Position numbers and translations under genes: made by a program. Shown piece after piece: positions 26,559 to 35,524 of a stretch of DNA of 64,000 nucleotides (positions within the stretch are counted from its first letter, which is position 1; each line of letters opens with the position of its first letter). The DNA is from Cyanobacterium aponinum PCC 10605. GTDB lineage: Bacteria; Cyanobacteriota; Cyanobacteriia; Cyanobacteriales; Cyanobacteriaceae. A model generated the notes under the pieces. That model saw nothing but the letters and a program-made list of their open reading frames with translations, searched no databases and was not told the origin of the DNA. Where the stretch lies: assembly GCF_000317675.1 (NCBI RefSeq), contig NC_019776.1:1116001-1180000 (forward strand), read 5' to 3'.

Positions 26559-27473
26559 CTAAGTTAAAGCAAAAGTTTTTTCTGCGGTGGTTAATTGGCA
26601 AATTAATTTAAGACTAATTTCACTCCAATGATGAATGTTATCGCCATAGATATAATATTTACCGATATTATCTTCATGTAGGTGAGTTAATAAATATCTG
26701 CTTAAGTCGTTGTCATCCCAATAGTTATTTTCTTTTAACCATTGTTGATATTTTTCTGCCAGTTTATATATTTTTTGGTGATTGACATTTAGAGGGAGAA
26801 AACTATAGTTTTGAATTTGTTGTTGGTAGTCTTCTAAGGCAATTAATCCTTTTTCATTGATGGAATAAGTGGCATTTCCTTTGAGGAGATAATATATTTC
26901 TTGCCATAAATGCTTTGAGTCTATTTCTTCAAGATTATACTGGGTGCTAAATTTTTCTTTGAAGAGATGAAAATTAATTTGTTTACTTCTGACAAACTGG
27001 TTATCGCTTCCTTGATATGTTTCTGTTAATAGTTTTTTCAATAATTCTGTAAGAGATAATATCTCTAGGTAATTATTTTTGTTTAAGGCTTCTCCTGTTA
27101 ATTGTTTATAGCGGTTAATAATTTGATATTTACTTATTAGACTATCGCTAATCAAAATAGTTTTTTGACTATTATTTTCTTTACTTTTAGCATTTAAAAT
27201 AGCTTTAATTAATAGAATAGTTGTTTTACCAGTATTTTTTATTCCTGATAATATCAGAGGACTTTCTTGATGAATATTTACGAATTCTTCTTGATTTTAA
27301 AATATATCTTTTCTCTCTTTATCAAGATTACTGAATAAGTTATTTAGTTTAATAAAATCATTATAATTAATGGTTAAATCTTTTGGGCTAATTTTTAAAC
27401 TTTCTTTAGTTTTGAAGTGGTTGATTATTCTGGTATCTAAGTTATTATTAAGTTGTTTTATTTTTTGCGTAAG
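26559..27473 (-). pseudogene. Broken UvrD/SF1-type helicase fragment
   Basis: One minus-strand frame runs from 27473 to the stop at 26559, interrupted by a single TAA at 27297-27299. Read through, it has a Walker A motif SGIKNTGKTT right after the stop and a WLKENNYWDDNDLSRYLL segment typical of UvrD-like N-terminal domains. It has YIYGDNIHHWSEISLKLICQL where the Walker B DExQD of such helicases is expected, so the acidic pair is lost. It ends before motif III. No start codon is evident upstream. The longest intact piece (26559-27155) would encode 198 residues without the P-loop. It lies just beyond the array-1 leader, in the position where cas1-cas2 stand at array 2. Confidence 0.7.
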
Positions 27474-28026
27474 TTATAGTAATTTCAAACAAGAAAGTTA
27501 CATTTAATTTGTGTAATAATCACGGATAATTTCATCTAAAGATGTTCCTGAAGGGGCATATAGTTTAACGTTGTTAGAGAAATCAATATTTATTTAATTA
27601 TATTATTGTTACAGTCTTAATTAAAACTACTATATAACTAATTAATAGTGAGTAATTATTCATTGCCATTATTGAATAAGTAACATTATAAAATTCTTTA
27701 ATTAACCTACCACAAAAATGAACTATAGTGCTTCTATTAAGGTTATGAAATAATAATAATGATGATGTATAGAAATACGATGTCAGAGTTAAATATTTAG
27801 TTTTTCGCTTATATAGCTTTCACTAAACTTATGAGACACGGTTTTTCTAATACCAGTGCATCGTTGTCTATTACCTATCATTCAATACGGATAAGTAATG
27901 TGCCTTACCATAAGAGAATTGCCATATTTTATACTTCCGATTATGAATTGATTTCAAGAAGGAATTTAGTTTTACCATCGAGAATTTTTTGGTAAAACTG
28001 ATAGCTAATTATTAATAACTATAAAA
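27474..28026. other. Intergenic region with decayed coding traces
   Basis: A minus-strand fragment reading KLYAPSGTSLDEIIRDYYTN then stop lies at about 27505-27570 and looks like the tail of a lost gene. Further left-over frames near 27790-27860 are unrecognisable. AGTTTTACCA (27968-27977) and TGGTAAAACT (27990-27999) form a perfect 10-bp hairpin 28 bp downstream of the small ORF at 28027-28197. It lacks a clear T-run, so it is a weak terminator candidate. Confidence 0.45.
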
Positions 28027-28197
28027 TTAAGAAGGAAAAGTTTTATTTAATTCTTCAATTAATTCTTCTAATTCTTCCAAAGCCTGATTAACATCAAGAC
28101 GAAGATTGCCTAAATCTGGCTTTTCTAAAAGTTGTTCTAATACTTCTTTTTTAGATGCGATCGCTCTTATTTTTTCTGCGATAATAGGTGTAGTCAT
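28027..28197 (-). CDS. Small helical protein, 56 residues, unknown
   Basis: ATG (28197) to TAA (28027) encodes 56 residues, beginning MTTPIIAEKIRAIASKKEVL and ending with a Glu/Leu-rich helix and NKTFPS. Codon use resembles neighbours and there is a GCGATCGC site inside the gene. The composition (two amphipathic helices, strongly acidic second half) would suit a small regulator or antitoxin, but I recognise no family. No partner gene is adjacent. Confidence 0.5.
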   Translation of the reverse strand: MTTPIIAEKIRAIASKKEVLEQLLEKPDLGNLRLDVNQALEELEELIEELNKTFPS

Positions 28198-28325
28198 GAT
28201 GGCAAATGATTAATTTTTTTGACAATATCATTTTAATATACACTCACTGCCCCCGCATAACTTTATCTAGGTGAGGGTAAGCAACGGAAAAAGGGCGAAG
28301 GGCTACAGTTTTCTTATAGGTCAAT

Positions 28326-29975
28326 CTAAATATCATCAACTTCAAATAGAGGACAATAACCATCATGAGGCACAGTAAAGCCATTAAGAGGAGATTCTTG
28401 ATTATGGCAATGTTGATTATCAAAATGACGACAGTTACCGCAGGATTCTGGATTGAGTTGTCTTCTTAAGAGACTATTTTGCTGTAGCAATTCCCGTTGA
28501 GATAATCCCCTTAAAACTAACTCTTCCCCTTGCCATCTTGCTTCAATTAAGCCCGTGTCGGCGAAATTTTGCCATCGAGGATCTTTATTAATTTGTTCTG
28601 GTAAGGTAATAGTAACATAAGCCCCTGTTTCGTTCAATTCCCCTTCATAGTTATTTTGAGTGGTGATTTTTGGTTGCATGAATTGGGCGCCAATGGGTAA
28701 ATCGACTTTTACCCCAACAGCAGGAGAATGGAGTTGATAGCGATTTTGTAATTCCTCTAAACTGGTTAAATCTGCTAGGTAATTGGGTAAACCATGAACA
28801 AATATAATATGTTGGGGGCGTAAGTTATGAATGAGTTGAGTTGTATTTCTGCCGTCGCTATGTTCTGCTAAAAGATAGTCTTCGATAATGATTCTTTCTG
28901 GATCATATTTTTGAGTTAGTGACTTAAATTCATCAGTTTGCTTGATTTTTGACTGTTCTGAAATTAATATCAGCCATTTTTGTCCATTATCTTGACAATA
29001 TTCCTGTAAGTGACTTATTTTATCTGTTAAAACGATACTTGGTTCAACAATTAATTGATGACGGGCAGTATTTTTTGTTACTCGTCTCATGCGGGGTTTT
29101 ATTTTATCGTCCCAAAAAAGAGGTTGATGTTTAGCAAAATTCTGAACATTTTCGGGGAAATAGCTAATTAAATCTAAATATAAGTCACAAGCTGAGGCTA
29201 AGTCTCCATCTACCCATATATCAAGGTTTCTTCCTGTAAATTCATGATGCGATCGCAATAATTTCAATAATTCTTGTCCCAAACCAAAGGTAGGTACAGG
29301 CATAATAACATTAACCTGAGATTCGATCGCAGTTTTTATTCTTGCCATCAACTGTTTTTCTTGGTGACGACGATGGGGATGTCTAGCTGTGCCATAACTT
29401 CCTTCAATAATTAGTATATCAGGATTCAAACCCCGTAAACTATCCAGAGATAACCCCTCTACCAACTGTAAATTGGAAAGACAAAAATCTCCTGTATAGA
29501 AAATTTTATAAACTCTATCTCGGTGATGATATTGAAACAAGAAAGCCGATGCACCGGGTAAGTGACCCGCAGGATACAATTCTACCGTTAAATCTGATTG
29601 TAAATGAAAAGGCGATCGCCATGGTAACACTTGAGGAAAAGAAATGGAAGCAGAATCCTTTTTATCCAACCAATTAAGGGGTAATAACTTTCCTGTGACA
29701 TCACTGGTATAAATGGGCAAATTTGGGTAACACTTATGTAGAGCAAGTAAGCCACGAGCATGATCCTGATGGGCATGGGTACAAAACACCCAATCAAAAG
29801 GAGGTTGATCTTGATTAACTAATAAGCTAATATCTTCAACACCACAATCAAGTAATAGTCTATAATTACCCAGAGTCAGTTGTAAGGCAACCCCCTCGGT
29901 GTAATGCCCAACACCAAAGGGATAACAAGAAAAGCTAATTTCAGGTGCGGAAAATTTTTCTTGCCGCTTAATCAT
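28326..29975 (-). CDS. Beta-CASP metallo-beta-lactamase-fold hydrolase (RNA-processing type)
   Basis: 549 residues. The metallo-beta-lactamase motif THAHQDHARG gives zinc ligands His67, His69, Asp71 and His72, followed by SYGTARHPHRR and the beta-CASP insert (PVPTFGLGQELLKLL, VDGDLASACDLYL). HGLPNYLADL carries the late His. Proteins of this type (CPSF73 and RNase J relatives) cleave RNA. The C-terminus has a four-Cys cluster (CGNC...C...C, ~residues 509-541) that may bind zinc, a less usual addition. It is encoded near the CRISPR arrays but is not a known cas gene. Confidence 0.8.
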   Translation of the reverse strand: MIKRQEKFSAPEISFSCYPFGVGHYTEGVALQLTLGNYRLLLDCGVEDISLLVNQDQPPFDWVFCTHAHQDHARGLLALHKCYPNLPIYTSDVTGKLLPLNWLDKKDSASISFPQVLPWRSPFHLQSDLTVELYPAGHLPGASAFLFQYHHRDRVYKIFYTGDFCLSNLQLVEGLSLDSLRGLNPDILIIEGSYGTARHPHRRHQEKQLMARIKTAIESQVNVIMPVPTFGLGQELLKLLRSHHEFTGRNLDIWVDGDLASACDLYLDLISYFPENVQNFAKHQPLFWDDKIKPRMRRVTKNTARHQLIVEPSIVLTDKISHLQEYCQDNGQKWLILISEQSKIKQTDEFKSLTQKYDPERIIIEDYLLAEHSDGRNTTQLIHNLRPQHIIFVHGLPNYLADLTSLEELQNRYQLHSPAVGVKVDLPIGAQFMQPKITTQNNYEGELNETGAYVTITLPEQINKDPRWQNFADTGLIEARWQGEELVLRGLSQRELLQQNSLLRRQLNPESCGNCRHFDNQHCHNQESPLNGFTVPHDGYCPLFEVDDI

Positions 29976-29990
29976 AAAAAAACTACTACT

Positions 29991-30113
29991 TTAATGAGCC
30001 GAACCGTTACCATCATAGTAATCGGTGTCATAGTAACCGTTTCTAGTACCGAAAAATAAAGCCGATACAATAAATAAGCCAGTTAAGATGACCATTAGCA
30101 TTTTAACATCCAT
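29991..30113 (-). CDS. Small single-pass membrane protein, possibly NdhP-like
   Basis: 40 residues from the ATG at 30113 to the TAA at 29991. It starts MDVKMLMVILTGLFIVSALF (one transmembrane helix), followed by FGTRNGYYDTDYYDGNGSAH. The pattern of one helix plus a short Gly/Tyr/Asp tail ending in SAH is that of a small conserved cyanobacterial thylakoid protein. I associate it with the NDH-1 subunit NdhP, but from memory only. It could equally be another small photosynthetic-complex subunit. It lies between the beta-CASP gene and the flavoprotein on the same strand. Confidence 0.6.
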   Translation of the reverse strand: MDVKMLMVILTGLFIVSALFFGTRNGYYDTDYYDGNGSAH

Positions 30114-30199
30114 GATTGCTTACTACTCCGAGATATTTTAAAACTGTTACTTGTATCATAGATCATTGTTTTCTCCGTTATCTCAGTTTGAGATAAAAT

Positions 30200-31201
30200 T
30201 TATTGGATTGTGGTAGATAAATTACTCTCCCATTTTCTCGGAGGAGATTGACGGCGAATATTACGCCAAATTTGAGTAGCGGCTAAAGTTCCATCTGCTA
30301 CGGCAACAGACACTTGATTTAAGCCTTTTTTCAAGTCTCCTAACGCAAAGATGCGATCGTGGCTTGTTTGTGCCATCTCATTGGTGACAAGATTTTCTCC
30401 ATCCCACTCTAAGCCTTCTATACCTTTGAGGTAGTGGTTATGATAAATTGAACCCATATTAATTAAACCTGTGGTTGCCTCAATAAAAGTTCCATCAACT
30501 AATTCTACCCCTTGCATTTTATGATCTTCTCCCACAAAACGTGCGATCGCACTTTCATAGAGAGGATAACCATGCTCCGCCAATTTCTGTTTCATTTCAT
30601 CGCTAACAGTGCATAAACCATGAGTTAAAACAGTAATATAAGGAGTAAACCAATTGAGTACAAATGCCGCATTTATCTGGGACTCTTTACCAACAATTAA
30701 AACGGCTTTTTGATCCCACATATCAAAACCATCACAAATCATGCACACATGGAGAGTGTATCCAGCATAATCATAAACATTTTGCATATCATCTAATTCG
30801 GGTAAAACATCAATCACCCCTGAAGCGGCAATTAAATACTTACTGCGGAAAACAGGATAGATACTGTCTTTCTTGCCCACCTTAACCTTAACAGCAAAAG
30901 TATCCCCCTCGTCTGTGACATCTTCCACATATCCCCTTAAATGATCTGCACCCCAATCAACAGCTTGTTTCGTGCCATGATTAATAATATCTCTACCGGG
31001 GGTATCTGGGTCAAGACCTACATAATTACGTAAATCCTGCATCCACATTGAGCGCCCTTTACCCTTTTCGATGACTAGACATTTTAAACCATACCTAGCT
31101 AAGTAGATAGCCGCAGATAAACCTCCCATGCCACCACCAACCACAATGGCATCATAAACCGTATCTAAACGAGTATCTAAATTTTTGCTGGATAATCTCA
31201 T
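30200..31201 (-). CDS. FAD-dependent thioredoxin-reductase-like oxidoreductase (DDOR-like)
   Basis: 333 residues with the FAD-binding GGGMGGLSAAIYLARYG near residues 22-38 and a redox CxxC in HVCMICDGF (~152-160). There is a second FAD contact at IFALGDLKKGLNQVSVAVADG. The NADPH-binding GxGxxA/G fingerprint of ordinary thioredoxin reductases is not evident in the second domain (VLIVGKESQINAAFVL). That fits the diflavin-linked disulfide oxidoreductase (DDOR) or ferredoxin-linked group known from cyanobacteria (Synechocystis slr0600-like). The exact electron donor is inferred. Confidence 0.78.
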   Translation of the reverse strand: MRLSSKNLDTRLDTVYDAIVVGGGMGGLSAAIYLARYGLKCLVIEKGKGRSMWMQDLRNYVGLDPDTPGRDIINHGTKQAVDWGADHLRGYVEDVTDEGDTFAVKVKVGKKDSIYPVFRSKYLIAASGVIDVLPELDDMQNVYDYAGYTLHVCMICDGFDMWDQKAVLIVGKESQINAAFVLNWFTPYITVLTHGLCTVSDEMKQKLAEHGYPLYESAIARFVGEDHKMQGVELVDGTFIEATTGLINMGSIYHNHYLKGIEGLEWDGENLVTNEMAQTSHDRIFALGDLKKGLNQVSVAVADGTLAATQIWRNIRRQSPPRKWESNLSTTIQ

Positions 31202-31740
31202 ATGCTATGTCTCCTGTAACTAAATTACTGTATAACTACATAATAATCAAAATCTAATATTATCTAGCCTAGTACAACATCTATTTTTTGTAGTGAATAA
31301 TTTTTGACAACTTTCATCACTAAAACCTACGGGATAAACGTGGGAGATTCTTGAGAACCGATACGGCCTCTACCAATTTAATTGATTTTGGTATTATACA
31401 TTCGTCCTAGTTTGATATAAGCATCTCTATCCTTACTTACACCCCTTAAAAGAGTTACTCCCCAAGGGAGAATAGAGTGGTAATCGCCAAGAAGTCGGTA
31501 TTTTGAGATAAATACTACGATTAACCTGAGTTCAGGATAAATTTTTATCCATGAATGATGACGAAAAGGGCATAATTTGAATTCGGAGTTAAAATCAAAA
31601 AGAAATTTCTCCCTCTCACCCTCTCACCCTCTCCCCTCATCACCTTATCACCGCAAGGGTTGAATATATTCAACTCCTACCACCTGCAACCTGAAACCTA
31701 CCTAAATTAATGCCCTTCTGGGGTATAGCTTATTATGATA
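31202..31740. other. Intergenic region with transposon and repeat remnants
   Basis: At 31335-31385 the minus strand reads GSQESPTFIP then stop inside a TCTCCCACG...CCGTAG context, which looks like the 3' end of a lost TnpB gene. At 31400-31510 another minus-strand remnant reads LPWGVTLLRGVSKDRDAYIK before a stop; I do not recognise it. From 31515 the AACCTGAGTTCAGG repeat module begins, with GGGTTGAATATATTCAACTC, a near-palindrome, at 31657-31676. Confidence 0.5.
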
Positions 31741-31773
31741 GGAAAAAGAAACGGCATAATAAAAACTATGCCG
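31741..31773 (-). terminator. Rho-independent terminator of the peroxiredoxin gene
   Basis: On the minus strand CGGCATA and TATGCCG (31752-31773) form a 7-bp stem with an 8-nt loop, followed by TTTCTTTTTCC (31742-31751). It lies 33 bp after the peroxiredoxin stop. Confidence 0.8.
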
Positions 31774-31805
31774 CCAAAACACTTGTATAGAAAAATCTAC
31801 AGGTA

Positions 31806-32375
31806 TTAACCTACAAACTCTTTACGAGGCTCAGAAACTCCTTTAGGTTGCTCTCCTTTGAGGTAGGCTAACATGGTATCAGCGTCAGAAACTTCAAAAG
31901 GATCGGTGGGACAGTTATCAGAGAAATTAGGCTCAACGAAGATTTTTTCGATCTTGCAATCGTTAACAAACATAGAATAACGCCAAGATCTTAAACCAAA
32001 ACCGAGATTAGATTTATCAACTAACATCCCCATTTTACGGGTAAATTCACCATTACCATCGGGAAGTAAGAAAACATTTTTTGCTCCGATTTCTCTACCC
32101 CATTTGAACATAACAAAGGCATCATTGACGGATACACAAACAATTTCATCTACCCCTAAAGCCTTGAATTCGTCGTATAATTCTTCGTAACGGGGAAGGT
32201 GATTGGAAGAACAAGTAGGAGTAAATGCACCGGGTAAAGAGAATACTACTACTTTTTTACCACCGAAAATATCTTGAGTGGTTTTGTCTTCCCAACGGTA
32301 AGGATTAGGTTGAATAGATTCGTCACGGACACGGGTTTTAAATACTACGTCAGGAACTCTTTCAAGTACTGCCAT
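31806..32375 (-). CDS. Peroxiredoxin (type II / Prx5-like)
   Basis: A 189-residue thiol peroxidase that reduces H2O2 and organic peroxides. The peroxidatic Cys55 is in [15 protein letters not shown]. It is the only Cys in the usual active-site area, and a C-terminal region [12 protein letters not shown] holds another Cys. The layout matches Synechocystis sll1621. It is divergent from a Fur/PerR-family regulator with a 183-bp shared upstream region that contains two tandem boxes, so PerR-type peroxide control is likely. A clear terminator follows. Confidence 0.92.
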   Translation of the reverse strand: MAVLERVPDVVFKTRVRDESIQPNPYRWEDKTTQDIFGGKKVVVFSLPGAFTPTCSSNHLPRYEELYDEFKALGVDEIVCVSVNDAFVMFKWGREIGAKNVFLLPDGNGEFTRKMGMLVDKSNLGFGLRSWRYSMFVNDCKIEKIFVEPNFSDNCPTDPFEVSDADTMLAYLKGEQPKGVSEPRKEFVG

Positions 32376-32427
32376 GGGTTAATTTCTCCAATCTAAATGT
32401 TTTCAATATTTTGAGCCTTTTTTACTG

Positions 32428-32460
32428 CTCTTATTTAAGAATAACTCTTATTTAAGAATA
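32428..32460. promoter_or_regulatory. Tandem operator candidates for PerR
   Basis: CTCTTATTTAAGAATA occurs twice in direct repeat, at 32428-32443 and 32445-32460, 17 bp apart. Each copy contains the imperfect palindrome TCTTATTTAAGA. It lies 53 bp upstream of the peroxiredoxin start and 98 bp upstream of the regulator. Position and symmetry fit Fur/PerR boxes. Confidence 0.65.
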
Positions 32461-32558
32461 TGTCAATGGCAATAATCATTTTATTTTTGTTACCTTAGAA
32501 GGTATAGAGAAAAATAGTATGAATAAGTATATTTTCGAGATTTCAAAGCAATTTAAAA

Positions 32559-32984
32559 ATGGTTATAAGCAAAGATAATATTATCAAAACATTGAAATCA
32601 AAAGGATTGAGGGTAACACCCCAAAGATTTGCGGTTTATTCCAATTTACTTCATAGGTGTGATCATCCTACTGCTGAACAGATTCTCACGGATTTAAATC
32701 AAGAAGTGCCAACTCTTTCTCAGGCAACGGTATATCTTTCTTTACAGACTCTTCAAAATGTCGGTTTAGTTAAAGAAGTTCTATTAGAGGAGGGGGTTTG
32801 TCGTTATGATGCTAATGTTGATCCCCATCATCATTTTTTATGTGAGTGTTGCGGGGAAATAGAGGATATTCCTTGGGAAAGTTTAACCGGTATCAATATC
32901 AGTAACTTACGTCAGGGTTTGAAAGTTGATCGCTTTGAGGTAACAGTTTATGGTAGATGCGATCGCTGTTCTGATAGTCATTAA
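32559..32984 (+). CDS. perR: Fur-family peroxide regulator PerR
   Basis: A 141-residue DNA-binding metalloregulator. The winged-helix recognition region is LSQATVYLSLQTLQNVGLV. Structural zinc ligands are Cys95/Cys98 (CECC) and Cys134/Cys137 (CDRC). The regulatory histidines are in DPHHHFLC. Divergent pairing with a type II peroxiredoxin is exactly the slr1738-sll1621 arrangement of Synechocystis, where this regulator represses the peroxiredoxin and is inactivated by peroxide. Naming it PerR rather than Fur or Zur rests mainly on that context. Confidence 0.88.
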   Translation: MVISKDNIIKTLKSKGLRVTPQRFAVYSNLLHRCDHPTAEQILTDLNQEVPTLSQATVYLSLQTLQNVGLVKEVLLEEGVCRYDANVDPHHHFLCECCGEIEDIPWESLTGINISNLRQGLKVDRFEVTVYGRCDRCSDSH

Positions 32985-33024
32985 AATCACTTAAAGAGAA
33001 AAAATCATTAAAATAATAGCAAGA

Positions 33025-33400
33025 AGAGTCATGGAGGTAGTTGCGAACTAAACTTTTCCTGTGAGGTTTAAGATTTAGTTTGAGGAAAGTCCGGACTCCC
33101 GAAAGACCAAACCTGCTGGGTAACGCCCAGTGCGCGCGAGCGTGAGGATAGTGCCACAGAAAAATACCGCCTCCGATTAGAGGTAAGGGTGCAAAGGTGA
33201 GGGTAAGAGCCCACCAGCAGTATCGAGAGGTACTGGCTCGGTAAACCCCGGTTGGGAGCAAGGTCGAAGGAATTATGGTTGGTCTTTTCCCGATTCCGCT
33301 TTTGGTGTACCGCTTGAGGTGATTAGTAATATTCATCCCAGATAGATAACTACCCCTTTAATTTATTTAAAGGAACAGAATCCGGCTTATGAGTGACTCT
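33025..33400 (+). ncRNA. rnpB: RNase P RNA (class A)
   Basis: About 376 nt of ribozyme that trims tRNA 5' leaders. Conserved elements seen are GAGGAAAGTCCGGACTCCC (P4 5' strand region), GGGTGCAAAGGTGAGGGTAAGAGCCC, and ACAGAATCCGGCTTAT (P4 3' strand). The ends AGAGTCA (33025) and TGACTCT (to 33400) pair to form P1. Frames open on the opposite strand here are spurious. Confidence 0.97.
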
Positions 33401-33596
33401 TCTTTATACTTGGTCAGATTTTCATCTAGCCAAAAATGGACTGTTGAAGGTGGAGAACAGAAAACAGTAATAAGAATTGATGAAAACTTTATTAAAATCG
33501 ATTTTAAAATTTTCTTTTTTAGTATTAATACACTAATCTGAAATTTCAGTTATATCTTATTTAACATCTTCAACATCGGTAGAACTTATCAAAAGC
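33401..33596. other. Intergenic gap between rnpB and array 2
   Basis: 196 AT-rich bases without dispersed-repeat modules, ORF or degenerate CRISPR repeat. This is the leader-distal flank of array 2. Confidence 0.5.
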
Positions 33597-34977
33597 GTTT
33601 CCGTCCCCTTACGGGGTAAATGAGGAAATTAACCCCCCAGGACGTACTAAAAGTCTTCCAAGAGGAGAGTACGTTTCCGTCCCCTTACGGGGTAAATGAG
33701 GAAATTAACAACGGAAGCTAAAGAACTATTGGCTGAAAGACGAGAAGAAGAAAAGTTTCCGTCCCCTTACGGGGTAAATGAGGAAATTAACTAGTGATGA
33801 GCAATTAGCTCGTTTAGGTGAAAGAGTGGTAGTTGTTTCCGTCCCCTTACGGGGTAAATGAGGAAATTAACGATAGAATAGATTTAACAATAGTTCTTCA
33901 TAGCAATTGTGTTTCCGTCCCCTTACGGGGTAAATGAGGAAATTAACCTTAGATGAGAGTAGTATTGCCGCACTGGATGAGTATATAAATCAATGGCAGT
34001 TTCCGTCCCCTTACGGGGTAAATGAGGAAATTAACGATGGTTGGGTGCAAGGAGATGAGATTATATACCCTAGTTTCCGTCCCCTTACGGGGTAAATGAG
34101 GAAATTAACGCTGAACTAACAACGTCTCCTTTTTTTACTCGCCGTCCATCGTTTCCGTCCCCTTACGGGGTAAATGAGGAAATTAACCAAATAGAAGCGT
34201 TTAGAAATCAGTTAAAAGGGATGAAAGTTTCCGTCCCCTTACGGGGTAAATGAGGAAATTAACGACGAATACTATAACTCCGATACGTCCGACATTGGTG
34301 TAATGGAGGTTTCCGTCCCCTTACGGGGTAAATGAGGAAATTAACAGCTGGCCTTTGCCCTCAGGGTATAGCGGTTACACTGACGCTAGTTTCCGTCCCC
34401 TTACGGGGTAAATGAGGAAATTAACGAAATAAAAGAGGAGGGTACTAAAATCCCTATGACTAAGTTTCCGTCCCCTTACGGGGTAAATGAGGAAATTAAC
34501 CCCAAGGCTGCTCAGGGGCAGGTAGTACAGGTGCTCATGTTTCCGTCCCCTTACGGGGTAAATGAGGAAATTAACGGTAAATAAAGCACATTTCGGAATA
34601 ATCCCATTATTATGAGTTTCCGTCCCCTTACGGGGTAAATGAGGAAATTAACGAGATCAAATTAATGTATATGTTAGAGACAGTTTAACTTTCTTGGTTT
34701 CCGTCCCCTTACGGGGTAAATGAGGAAATTAACGATTTATCTGCTAGGTCTGTTCTTTCGTGAACCTTGGCTAAATGTTTCCGTCCCCTTACGGGGTAAA
34801 TGAGGAAATTAACTTTCGTGCAGGCTAATCACCTCCACGTTACCCTAGCATTTGGGGTAACACGTTTCCGTCCCCTTACGGGGTAAATGAGGAAATTAAC
34901 AGTAAAAGAATTACAAGAAGAACTAGGACAAGTAAACAAAGTTTCCGTCCCCTTACGGGGTAAATGAGGAAATTAAC
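33597..34977 (-). CRISPR. CRISPR array 2 (18 repeats, 17 spacers)
   Basis: 18 repeats of 37 bp start at 33597, 33673, 33755, 33835, 33911, 33999, 34073, 34151, 34227, 34309, 34389, 34464, 34539, 34616, 34697, 34777, 34864 and 34941. They differ from array 1 at two positions (AATGAGGAAATTAAC ending). Spacers are 37-51 bp. The leader and cas2-cas1 lie to the right, so pre-crRNA is made leftward. All repeats look identical by eye, which suggests recent expansion or strong homogenisation. Confidence 0.98.
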
Positions 34978-35233
34978 CCTACCTTTGGAAACCTTTACTA
35001 CATCTTGCTTGTACAAAATGTATGCGAGAAACTACAGAATAACGCTTAACATTTCTTAACACTATTTTTTTGTCAAGGTAGAAAAAGGTTTTTTCAAGCA
35101 AAAACTGAAAATACTCTGGGTATAAAAATGAATCCTAACAAAAAAATGAACTTATCTAAATTTCTTTTGCTAAAACTCTTTTTAACTATTATTTACTAAC
35201 TGCGACAGATTGACAAGTCAGCTTAACACTTAT
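34978..35233 (-). promoter_or_regulatory. Leader of CRISPR array 2
   Basis: 256 bp between the last repeat and the cas2 stop. It is collinear with the array-1 leader. A promoter candidate on the minus strand is TTGTCA (35211-35216), 17 bp, AATAAT (35188-35193), which would start transcription near 35181, about 200 bp before the first repeat. Confidence 0.8.
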
Positions 35234-35524
35234 TTACAAGATGAGATAGTCAGGAGACTCGTAGGGAGGATTATCCTTCAGTCCATAAATTTTGATTTTT
35301 TGTTTTGCGGAAGCATCTAGGGGATAAATTCTAAGGCTATCTTCCTGTAAATTTAGAACTTTTAACCATCGAGTAGAGAGAAGATGCTCTAATTTTTTTA
35401 CATCTAAAGGACATTCAAAAACTGAATACTGCACTCTCTCACAATGTTGTTCTAATAATTTTGCCAATTGAGTACGTCTTTTATCATCTTTTACGTCGTA
35501 ACAAATGAGCCAAAGTTTAATCAT
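35234..35524 (-). CDS. cas2: CRISPR-associated endonuclease Cas2
   Basis: A 96-residue ferredoxin-fold protein that forms the spacer-integration complex with Cas1. The start MIKLWLICYDVKDDKRR carries the family Asp10, and RVQYSVFECPLD is the conserved beta strand. Length is normal. It overlaps cas1 by 4 bp (ATGA), is transcribed toward array 2 and ends 256 bp from its last repeat. No effector gene follows. Confidence 0.96.
   Translation of the reverse strand: MIKLWLICYDVKDDKRRTQLAKLLEQHCERVQYSVFECPLDVKKLEHLLSTRWLKVLNLQEDSLRIYPLDASAKQKIKIYGLKDNPPYESPDYLIL

Noticed and set aside
32899-33336. Open frame of 145 codons on the minus strand over rnpB
   Set aside because: It is antisense to the RNase P RNA and the 3' end of perR and resembles no protein.
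34978-35233. Possible tracrRNA or extra small gene between array 2 and cas2
   Set aside because: No anti-repeat is present, and the sequence is collinear with the leader of array 1, so a leader explains it.
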